Shown piece by piece: positions 1 to 4,996 of a stretch of 6,872 nucleotides of DNA. The notes under the pieces were generated by a model that saw nothing but the letters and a program-made list of their open reading frames with translations, was not told the DNA's origin and searched no databases. A program made the translations under genes and the position numbers. This DNA is from JAYPUG01 sp038117265 (GTDB lineage: Bacteria > Pseudomonadota > Alphaproteobacteria > UBA6615), in NCBI GenBank assembly GCA_038117265.1, contig JAYOFO010000105.1, positions 1 to 6,872 of the forward strand, given 5' to 3'. Numbering within the stretch: the stretch's first letter is position 1; each line of letters begins with the position of its first letter.

Positions 1-240
1 CCCGGTTTCCTCGATCCTGCCACGGGCAAGCCGGCCTTTTCCTATGCCCACCCGATCTTCTGGGCGCCGTTCAGCCTGATCGGCGAAGGTGGGGGTGTAC
101 AGGCGGCGCTCGACGCGCGTGCCACCGAGCGCCCCGCCCCGGATGCCGTGGGCCGGGCGGTGGAGGAATCGCCGGCGCGCGATGCGCCGGCCCGTGCGCC
201 GGTCCCGGCGTCGAATTTCGAGCAGGTCTTCGGCGACTGA
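1..240 (+). CDS. CHAT-domain protein, C-terminal fragment (5' end outside window)
   Basis: Only the last 79 codons are present, open from base 1 and ending at TGA 238-240. The decisive part is residues 15-29 of the fragment, YAHPIFWAPFSLIGEG. This matches the conserved end of CHAT domains (caspase-like HetF-associated peptidases with TPRs), which typically finish with a His-Pro-x-x-Trp-Ala-Pro-Phe-x-Leu-x-Gly segment. The catalytic His and Cys of the family lie further upstream and are not in the window, so activity cannot be judged. After the domain comes a tail of about 50 residues rich in Ala, Pro and Arg, ending SNFEQVFGD, which looks disordered except for the hydrophobic tip. In this family the CHAT domain usually follows TPR repeats, so a TPR-CHAT protein is likely but unseen. 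The gene converges on the minus-strand metallolyase and shares a hairpin with it. Confidence 0.75.
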   Translation, partial: PGFLDPATGKPAFSYAHPIFWAPFSLIGEGGGVQAALDARATERPAPDAVGRAVEESPARDAPARAPVPASNFEQVFGD

Positions 241-242
241 AT

Positions 243-277
243 CGAAAAGCCCCTCTCGCGAGGGGAGGGGCTTCGAT
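243..277 (-). terminator. Hairpin terminator between two convergent genes
   Basis: The arms GCCCCTC (249-255) and GAGGGGC (265-271) form a perfect GC-rich stem, extended to 9 bp by the flanking AA/TT. An alternative pairing of 252-257 with 260-265 is also possible. Read on the minus strand the stem is followed directly by TTTTCGAT, which suits intrinsic termination of the metallolyase gene 21 bases after its stop. Read on the plus strand only CTTCGAT follows, so it is a weaker terminator for the CHAT gene, though the same stem could serve both. Confidence 0.7.
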
Positions 278-297
278 GCGCGGTGGTCGCGCGGGAC

Positions 298-1524
298 CTA
301 CTTGTCGATCAGGCTCTCGGCGAGCGCCCTGAACTCGTCCTCGGTCATCAGGCGCTTGTGGATCAGCGCCCAGTCCTTGACGGCCATCAGGATTTCCATG
401 GCCTTCACTTCCTCGACGCGGATCTGGAAGCGCGCGAGCCATTCCTTGACCGTGTCGATGCCCGAGCCCTTGCCCATCACCGTCTCCGGCTCGGCCTGGC
501 CGACCATGCGGGGGCGGAACGGCATGACCTCGGTCTGGAACTCGTCGCCGCAGTTGAGCAGCCAGGTGGCGATGATGCCGGACTCGACCTTGAACAGGTC
601 GTCGCCGACGATCGGGCGGTTCGACGGAACCACCACGCCGGTGACGTCGCGCACCAGGTCGGAGAGCCACTTCAGCTTCTCCAGCTTGATGCCGATGTCG
701 ATGTTGTAGAGCGTGCGCAGCGCCATCACGGTCTCTTCCATCGGCACGTTGCCGGCGCGCTCGCCGACGCCCAGCACCGTCGACTGGATGACCTCGACGC
801 CTTCCGAAAGGGCCATGATCGTGTTCGCCACGCCCATGCCGTAGTCCATGTGGAAATGGGCTTCCATGGGGATGTCGGGGAAGCGCGCCTTCATCGAGCG
901 CACGAAGTACTGCATCGCGTGGATCGAGGTGGCGCCCATCGTGTCGACCAGCGCCAGGCCGTCCATGTGGCCTTCCTTGCCGACCCGGTCGATCAGGTCG
1001 ATCACCCAGTTCAGGTCCGAACGCGTGAAGTCGATCGGGAAGAACACGACCTCGAGGCCGTTGTCGTGGGCGAACTTGGTGGACTCGATCGACAGGTCGA
1101 TCGCGCGCTCGAGTTCCCAGCGATAGCCGTACTTGATCAGGTGCGGGCTGGCCGGCACCTCCATGATGACGCCGCCGACGCCGGCATCGACCGCGCGCTT
1201 GACGTCTTCGACCATGCAGCGGGCAAACGCATAGACGGTCGGGCCGAAGTCGCGCTTGGCAAGCTCCTGGACGACGCGCGCGTCATCCTTCGAGACGACC
1301 GGCATGCCGGCCTCGATGCGCTGCACGCCGACCTCGGCGAGGCCTTCGGCGATGCGGATCTTGTCGTCGAAGTTGAAGGCGAGACCGGCCTGCTGTTCGC
1401 CGTCGCGCAGGGTCACGTCATGGATGCGGATGTTGTCGGGAAACTTCCAGTCCTTGGTGACCTCGGGCGCGAAGTTCCAGGGGCTGGTGAACCAGTCGTC
1501 TGATTTCCAGGGTGTATCGGTCAT
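298..1524 (-). CDS. DRE-TIM metallolyase, isopropylmalate/homocitrate synthase-like (HMGL-like domain only)
   Basis: The product has 408 residues, with an N-terminal extension of about 33 residues and then a pyruvate carboxyltransferase/HMGL-like TIM barrel. Visible signatures are DVTLRDGEQQAG at residues 36-47 (Arg40 and Asp41 are the expected catalytic and metal residues), DTMGATS at 194-200, the metal-binding HFH at 223-225 with Asn234, and GERAGN at 254-259. These fit the Claisen-condensing branch (acyl-CoA plus 2-oxo acid) better than HMG-CoA lyase, whose catalytic-Cys loop I do not see. The C-terminal LeuA allosteric domain is absent, so leucine feedback of the usual type is unlikely. 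The usual HCHND motif reads HFHMD here, so the true substrate is uncertain. The ATG at 1524 is supported by GGAGGAGG at 1533-1540. The gene is preceded by its own promoter, ends in TAG, and converges on the CHAT gene. Citramalate synthase, homocitrate synthase or an uncharacterised subgroup are alternatives. Confidence 0.85.
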   Translation of the reverse strand: MTDTPWKSDDWFTSPWNFAPEVTKDWKFPDNIRIHDVTLRDGEQQAGLAFNFDDKIRIAEGLAEVGVQRIEAGMPVVSKDDARVVQELAKRDFGPTVYAFARCMVEDVKRAVDAGVGGVIMEVPASPHLIKYGYRWELERAIDLSIESTKFAHDNGLEVVFFPIDFTRSDLNWVIDLIDRVGKEGHMDGLALVDTMGATSIHAMQYFVRSMKARFPDIPMEAHFHMDYGMGVANTIMALSEGVEVIQSTVLGVGERAGNVPMEETVMALRTLYNIDIGIKLEKLKWLSDLVRDVTGVVVPSNRPIVGDDLFKVESGIIATWLLNCGDEFQTEVMPFRPRMVGQAEPETVMGKGSGIDTVKEWLARFQIRVEEVKAMEILMAVKDWALIHKRLMTEDEFRALAESLIDK

Positions 1525-1572
1525 CGATTGTGCCTCCTCCCGCGCCTTGTTTCCTGCGTCGGGCCGATGTTT

Positions 1573-1592
1573 TCACGTGGGTGTCACGTGGG
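1573..1592. repeat. Two tandem TCACGTGGG copies, 11-bp period
   Basis: TCACGTGGG occurs at 1573-1581 and again at 1584-1592. Each copy contains the palindrome CACGTG (1574-1579 and 1585-1590). The centres are exactly 11 bp apart, about one helical turn, so both would face the same side of DNA. They lie in the metallolyase leader, roughly 30-50 bases after the predicted transcription start. They are a candidate operator for an unknown regulator, perhaps acting as a roadblock. This is inference from position and symmetry only. Confidence 0.45.
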
Positions 1593-1598
1593 ACGGGT

Positions 1599-1614
1599 GC
1601 GGGTAGATTCCCGC
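1599..1614 (-). other. Small hairpin in the metallolyase leader
   Basis: GCGGG (1599-1603) and CCCGC (1610-1614) are inverted around a 6-base loop. In the minus-strand transcript this gives a 5-bp GC stem close to the predicted 5' end. It may stabilise the leader RNA, but short stems like this are common by chance in GC-rich DNA. Confidence 0.25.
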
Positions 1615-1629
1615 GGAAATTCGCGGCGG

Positions 1630-1658
1630 AATGTATGAGAGGCCCCGGGGCGAGTCAA
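1630..1658 (-). promoter_or_regulatory. Sigma70-type promoter of the metallolyase gene
   Basis: On the minus strand TTGACT (1658-1653, 5 of 6 matches to the -35 consensus) is separated by exactly 17 bp from TACATT (1635-1630, 4 of 6 matches to the -10). The predicted start is near 1623, giving a leader of about 100 bases before the ATG at 1524. The leader holds the tandem CACGTG repeats. The position, in the gap after the pyrD stop, makes the metallolyase a separate transcription unit. Confidence 0.6.
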
Positions 1659-1717
1659 CGCGGACCGGCGCGCCGCGGCGCGGCGTTCGGGCACAGGTGC
1701 TGGTCGGATATGTCGGG

Positions 1718-1733
1718 GCCGGCTCGCGCCGGC
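1718..1733 (-). terminator. Possible stem-loop after pyrD
   Basis: GCCGGC at 1718-1723 and 1728-1733 pair around the 4-base loop TCGC, starting about 9 bases after the pyrD stop on the minus strand. The stem is GC-only and well placed, but no T-tract follows on the minus strand (CCCGACATATCC). If it acts as a terminator it is imperfect, and it may mainly protect the 3' end. Confidence 0.3.
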
Positions 1734-1741
1734 GTCGCGGG

Positions 1742-2824
1742 TCAGCCGCCGTGGTGCTCGCTGCCGACCGCATCGGCGATGCCGGCGAACCCCCCGTCGT
1801 CGAGCCGGCCGGCGATGTGACGCTTGATGTCCTGGACGAGGCCCGGCCCGGCATAGACCAGGCCGGTGTAGAGCTGGACGAGCGAGGCGCCGGCCCGGAT
1901 CTTGGTCCAGGCATCGGCGCCGTTCATGATTCCGCCCACCCCGATCAGGGGGACGCGGCCGCCGGTCTCGCGATAGACCGTGCGCAGCATCTCGTTCGCC
2001 ATCTCGAACAGGGGCCGACCCGACAGGCCGCCGCGCTCGCCGGCCGCCGCGCTGCGCAGGGTCGCGGGCCGCGCCGTCGTGGTGTTGCAGATCGTGATCG
2101 CATCGATGCCTGCCGCCTCGAGCACCTGCAACAACTCGCGCACCAGGCTGTCTATGCTGTCGGGGGCGAGCTTCGCCACCATGGCCGGGTGCGCCCCCGC
2201 CTCTTCCCGCACGCGGTTCAGCCGCCCCATCAGCCCCGCGAGCGCGTCGGGGTCGAGGAAGACCTGCCCGTTGGCGCTGTTCGGGCACGAGACGTCGATC
2301 GTCAGAAAGTCGGCGATGGGTGCGAAGATGCGCACCAGCGTCTCGAAATCGGCCGCGGGGTCTGCGCTGTCGGAATTCGCCGCGAGGTTGACGCCGAGCG
2401 GGCAGGCGAGCCGCCCCGCCGCGCGCAGCGCCGCGATCCGAGCGCGCACGGCCTCCGCGCCGTCATTGTTGAACCCCATGCGGTTGATGGCGGCGTGGTC
2501 GGCCGTCAGCCGGAACAGCCGCGGACGGGGGTTGCCGGCCTGCGGGCGGGGGGTGACCCCGCCGACCTCGACGAAGCCGGCGCCCAGGCGCTGCGCGCCC
2601 GCGATCGCCACGGCGTTCTTGTCGAAGCCGGCCGAGATGGCGACCGGGTTCTCGAAGCGCAGGCCGAAGACGGTCTGGCCGAGGTTCGCGAAATAGTCGC
2701 GGCGGTTGCGCGGCCCCAGCCCGCGCGCGAGCGCACCGAGCGCGAGCCCGTGGGCGGTCTCGGCGGGCAGCAGGCGCAGCGCCGCGGTTCCGATCTGGTG
2801 GATGGCGTTCAAAGCGGGACGCAC
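1742..2824 (-). CDS. pyrD: Dihydroorotate dehydrogenase (class 2-like, PyrD) with an unusual catalytic Cys
   Basis: The product oxidises dihydroorotate to orotate in pyrimidine synthesis; class 2 members pass electrons from FMN to membrane quinone. From the GTG at 2824 it has 360 residues, normal for class 2. An N-terminal helical segment (LRLLPAETAHGLALGAL) resembles the membrane-contact part of class 2. Family motifs follow: SAGFDKNA at 64-71, GGVTPRPQAGNPRPRLFRL at 88-106, NRMGFNNDG at 114-122, CNTTTARP at 246-253, GGLSGRPLF at 265-273, and the FMN-phosphate region IGVGGI plus AGASLVQLYTGL near 294-322. The odd part is DVSCPNSANGQ at 177-187. E. coli-type enzymes have SSPNTPGLR with catalytic Ser; here Cys180 sits at that place, as in class 1. 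There is no in-frame ATG near the start. GTG 2824 and TTG 2812 are the candidates, both with weak ribosome sites. The TTG overlaps the TGA that ends the shifted SEL1 frame, which may be coincidence. The frame stays open upstream into the SEL1 gene, but that part is not PyrD-like. Confidence 0.93.
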   Translation of the reverse strand: MRPALNAIHQIGTAALRLLPAETAHGLALGALARGLGPRNRRDYFANLGQTVFGLRFENPVAISAGFDKNAVAIAGAQRLGAGFVEVGGVTPRPQAGNPRPRLFRLTADHAAINRMGFNNDGAEAVRARIAALRAAGRLACPLGVNLAANSDSADPAADFETLVRIFAPIADFLTIDVSCPNSANGQVFLDPDALAGLMGRLNRVREEAGAHPAMVAKLAPDSIDSLVRELLQVLEAAGIDAITICNTTTARPATLRSAAAGERGGLSGRPLFEMANEMLRTVYRETGGRVPLIGVGGIMNGADAWTKIRAGASLVQLYTGLVYAGPGLVQDIKRHIAGRLDDGGFAGIADAVGSEHHGG

Positions 2825-3936
2825 GCTATCGCATGGCGTCGCCGCCGAAAAGGCCGGTCCGCGCCGATCGGTTCCATCTTCCGGTTCAGCTGGAATCGGC
2901 GATGGGCAGAAGGCGCGCGTCGATGATCTTGTCGGCCTCGCGGATATCGTCGGGTGAGAGGCGCAGGGCCAGTTTCTCGCGCAGGTCCAGCGCCTCGTCG
3001 TTGCTGTGGATCGCCGACAGCGAGGCCCAGACATAGGCCTCGAACGGATCGGTTTTCGTGCCGGATCCGTTGGCGAAGGCTCGCGAGGCGCAGCTGCGCC
3101 CCGGCGTTGGATTGCAGGGCGGCCCGGTTCCACCAGGACAGCGCCTCGGCCGGGTCGGGGCCGTCGCCGCCCAGCCCGTCATTGTAGAGATCACCGAGCC
3201 GGACCTGGGCGTCCGCCAGCCCGGCCCTGGCCGCCTTGCTGATCCATGCGAACGCCTGCTCGGGTTCGTAGTCTCCCGCGATGCCGTTCAGCAGGGTCTC
3301 GCCAAACAGGAGCTGGGCGCCCTGGTGGCCGCGTTCGGCGGCCTGCTTCAGCCAGCGCGCTGCGCTTTCGGGGTTGCTCGAGACCACTTCGCCGCTCAGC
3401 AGGATCCGCGCACCGAGATACTGGGCATCGGCGTTTCCGTCATCTGCCGCGATGGTCAGCCAGCGAATGGCCTCGGCGCCGTTCTTCTCGACGCCCTCGC
3501 CGTAATAGTACTGACGCCTGAGCAGATAAGCCGCATCCGCATAGCCCTGCTCGGCGGACAACCGGTAGAGGATATGTGCCTCCGCCGGATCGCGCTCTCC
3601 GCCGATGCCCTGTTCGTACATTCGTCCGAGCACCGCCTGCGCCGGCGGATAGTTCGCCGAAGCGGCCTTCTCCAGCCAGAAGCGCGCGGTGCGGGGTTCC
3701 TCGTCGGTGCCCTGGCCCAGCAGGAACATGGCTCCAAGGAGCCATTGTGCGGCGGGGTTGCCGCGATGGGCATCCGGCTCGACTTCGTGGAAGGCGGCCG
3801 AAAAGTCGCCCGCCACATACTTGTCGAGCGCTTCGCCGAACTCCGCGCGCACGGGTGCAGTGGTGAGTATGGCGGCTGCCAGGAACCCCGCGGCGGCGGT
3901 CCGGCGGGCAAGGGAGGGGAGGTGCGGTCGCGACAT
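2809..3936 (-). CDS. Exported SEL1-repeat protein, frameshifted near its C-terminus
   Basis: The reading frame as it stands gives 375 residues. Residues 1-31 form a Sec signal peptide: Arg-rich start, hydrophobic AAAGFLAAAIL, cleavage expected after PVRA. A run of about six SEL1 (TPR-like) repeats follows from about residue 59 to 276, with units such as AQAVLGRMYEQGIGG, WLTIAADDGNADAQYLGA and AQVRLGDLYNDGLGG. Such proteins are usually periplasmic scaffolds for protein-protein contacts; the partner is unknown. The SEL1 pattern stops at Leu287 (codon 3078-3076). The remaining 88 residues are Arg/Pro-rich and not SEL1-like, and they end in TGA at 2809 inside the pyrD start region. The proper C-terminus is found in another frame (2886-3074). 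The ATG at 3936 has TAGGA about 9 bases upstream. The gene lies between the hydrolase (102 bp upstream) and pyrD. The frameshift may be a real mutation or a sequencing error. Confidence 0.8.
   Translation of the reverse strand: MSRPHLPSLARRTAAAGFLAAAILTTAPVRAEFGEALDKYVAGDFSAAFHEVEPDAHRGNPAAQWLLGAMFLLGQGTDEEPRTARFWLEKAASANYPPAQAVLGRMYEQGIGGERDPAEAHILYRLSAEQGYADAAYLLRRQYYYGEGVEKNGAEAIRWLTIAADDGNADAQYLGARILLSGEVVSSNPESAARWLKQAAERGHQGAQLLFGETLLNGIAGDYEPEQAFAWISKAARAGLADAQVRLGDLYNDGLGGDGPDPAEALSWWNRAALQSNAGAQLRLASLRQRIRHENRSVRGLCLGLAVGDPQQRRGAGPARETGPAPLTRRYPRGRQDHRRAPSAHRRFQLNRKMEPIGADRPFRRRRHAIACVPL
2886..3074 (-). pseudogene. Displaced C-terminal segment of the SEL1 protein, in another frame
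   Basis: This 62-codon stretch ends at TGA 2886-2888 and has no start of its own. It begins ANGSGTKTDPFEAYVWASL, the usual Y-x-N-G-x-G ... DP-x-EAY-x-W-x-x-L end of a SEL1 unit. It then has REKLALRLSPDDIREADKI, the capping helix typical of the end of such proteins. Reading the upstream codons as AGC CTC TTC GCC instead of the observed AGC CTT C GCC would restore a continuous protein of about 350 residues with the canonical spacing (LASLFANGSGT). That needs the loss of one CT from CTCTTC. Whether it is translated in the cell cannot be told from sequence. Confidence 0.75.
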
Positions 3937-3994
3937 GGACCAAATCCTAAAACCAAAGGGTCGGCCAAGAGGCGCGACCGATGCTAACGGTACG

Positions 3995-4023
3995 ATATTA
4001 CCAAAGCCTGATCGGTGTGGCAG
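3995..4023 (-). promoter_or_regulatory. Possible weak promoter of the SEL1 gene
   Basis: On the minus strand CTGCCA (4023-4018) lies 17 bp before TAATAT (4000-3995), each matching 4 of 6 consensus bases. The site falls in the 102-bp gap between the hydrolase stop and the SEL1 start, a local AT-richer patch. Read-through from the hydrolase gene is an equally good explanation for SEL1 expression. Confidence 0.3.
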
Positions 4024-4038
4024 CGCGTGATTGCGCGG

Positions 4039-4686
4039 TCAGGTGCCCGGACGGGACGCGCCGGCGCTGCGCTCCGCGAAGGCATGCACCTGTTCGACGG
4101 CGTGGACCAGATTCCCGGTCTCGGTCTGGCCCGATGACTTGCGCGGCACGAACGAGTGGTCGCCGTCCTCGATCCAGGCCAACTCGATCGTTGCCGACAG
4201 CGCGTAACCGGCGATGTCGGCACGGTTGCCGAACGTGTCGCGCTCGCCCTGGACCACTAGGACGGGCGTGAGCGCGTTGGTCAGCGGCTCGAGGCGTGTG
4301 CGTTCGGGCTTGCCGGGCGGATGGAACGGGTAGCCGAGGCAGGCCACGGCGTCGGCGCGTCCTTCGTTCGCGGGGTCGGCGGCGAACATGGCCGCGGCGC
4401 GCCCGCCCATCGACTTGCCGCCGATCAGGACGGGACCCGGGGCGGGTGCCAGGCCGGCCAGGATGTCCGACCAGCATTCGAGCAGCGCGGGCATCCGGTC
4501 GGGACCGCGCCGTTTTCCGTCGATGCGGCGCTTCGCCATGTAGGGAAACTCGAAACGGACGACCCGCAACCCGCCGGCGGCAAGGCCCTGGGCGACGGTG
4601 GTCATGAACGGCGTGTCCATCGGGGCGCCCGCACCGTGCGCCAGCACGATGGTCGCCCAGCCATTGGCCGGTCCGTCGATCAGCAT
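4039..4686 (-). CDS. Alpha/beta hydrolase, KANSL3/Tex30-like family
   Basis: A cytoplasmic alpha/beta hydrolase of 215 residues. Near the N-terminus is VLAHGAGAPMDTPFM (oxyanion-hole HGAG, residues 14-28). The nucleophile elbow is GGKSMGGRAAAMF, with Ser in the G-x-S-x-G core. Next come LGYPFHPPGKPE, then VVQGERDTFG carrying the likely acid Asp, and finally EDGDHSFVPRK with the catalytic His. This order and the LGYPFHPPGKPE and DGDH...PRK segments are typical of the small dienelactone-hydrolase-like proteins grouped with KANSL3/Tex30. Their natural substrates are mostly unknown, so ester or thioester hydrolysis is inference. The ATG at 4686 has a good ribosome site, GAGGG (4698-4694 on the minus strand, 7 bases of spacing). 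The gene starts 40 bp after the small upstream gene, so the two are probably in one operon. Confidence 0.87.
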   Translation of the reverse strand: MLIDGPANGWATIVLAHGAGAPMDTPFMTTVAQGLAAGGLRVVRFEFPYMAKRRIDGKRRGPDRMPALLECWSDILAGLAPAPGPVLIGGKSMGGRAAAMFAADPANEGRADAVACLGYPFHPPGKPERTRLEPLTNALTPVLVVQGERDTFGNRADIAGYALSATIELAWIEDGDHSFVPRKSSGQTETGNLVHAVEQVHAFAERSAGASRPGT

Positions 4687-4726
4687 GCGCGTGCCCTCAA
4701 TCGTGGGGGACGAGCTGCATCACCGA

Positions 4727-4915
4727 TTACTTGTTGATGAGGTGGACGATGCCGTCGGCGTCGACGAACGGGAAGAAGGGTTCGGGCGCATTCAGCAGAT
4801 CCTGGATGCGCGTCGTCGCCTCCACGAAGACCTGGCCCGACATCTGCGAGCCGTCCTGCAGCGTCACGTCGGCGCGCACGCGCACCTTCGGCACCTTGGG
4901 AAAGCGGATAGCCAT
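4727..4915 (-). CDS. Small conserved-looking protein of 62 residues, function unknown
   Basis: The protein starts MAIRFPKVPKVRVRADVTL and ends DADGIVHLINK right at TAA 4727-4729. Its alternating hydrophobic/polar pattern suggests a small all-beta fold: VRVRADVTLQDG, SGQVFVEA, then RIQDLLNAPEPFFPFVD and GIVHLINK. The DLLN and FFPF motifs recall a family of about 60 residues that I tentatively associate with DUF6812, but I cannot confirm this. It has no signal peptide, membrane segment or Cys. Support for it being real is the protein-like composition, the clean stop 40 bp before the hydrolase start, and placement as first gene after a divergent promoter region. The ribosome site before ATG 4915 is weak (GGGTATGGA). 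No function can be assigned. Confidence 0.72.
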   Translation of the reverse strand: MAIRFPKVPKVRVRADVTLQDGSQMSGQVFVEATTRIQDLLNAPEPFFPFVDADGIVHLINK

Positions 4916-4960
4916 CGTCCATACCCGTTCGTTCGCGCGGGCCGTATGCCTGCGAGTGTT

Positions 4961-4969
4961 TGCTAGAAT
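4961..4969 (+). promoter_or_regulatory. Extended -10 promoter of the amidase gene
   Basis: TGCTAGAAT fits the extended -10 pattern TGnTATAAT with one mismatch (TAGAAT at 4964-4969, TG at 4961-4962). No good -35 lies 16-18 bp upstream, which extended -10 promoters can tolerate. The predicted start near 4976 gives a leader of about 20 bases, leading into the strong ribosome site AGGAGAGG (4986-4993) and ATG 4997. The promoter of the divergent 62-residue gene must share this 81-bp region, but I cannot place it. Confidence 0.5.
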
Positions 4970-4996
4970 GGCGCCGCAAGGGTTTAGGAGAGGTAA

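Noticed and set aside
283..1503. Long plus-strand open frame antisense to the metallolyase
   Set aside because: His/Asp-rich, low-complexity translation typical of antisense frames in GC-rich genes; the minus strand has clear family motifs.
2809..2812. TTGA overlap as evidence for translational coupling of SEL1 and pyrD
   Set aside because: It exists only in the shifted SEL1 frame; the intended SEL1 end is at 2886, so the overlap may be chance. TTG 2812 remains a possible pyrD start.
1631..2926. Long plus-strand open frame antisense to pyrD
   Set aside because: Arg/Gly/Ala-rich with no recognisable motif; pyrD on the other strand is unambiguous.
3070..3085. Programmed ribosomal frameshift in the SEL1 gene
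   Set aside because: No slippery heptamer, shifty stop or Shine-Dalgarno-like stimulator is visible; mutation or sequencing error is simpler.
2825..3133. Upstream extension of PyrD to a 463-residue protein
   Set aside because: The extra 103 residues overlap the SEL1 gene, are Arg/Pro-rich and have no counterpart in PyrD proteins.
4024..4036. GCGC...GCGC inverted repeat after the hydrolase stop as a terminator
   Set aside because: Only 4 bp of stem and no T-tract; expected by chance at this base composition.
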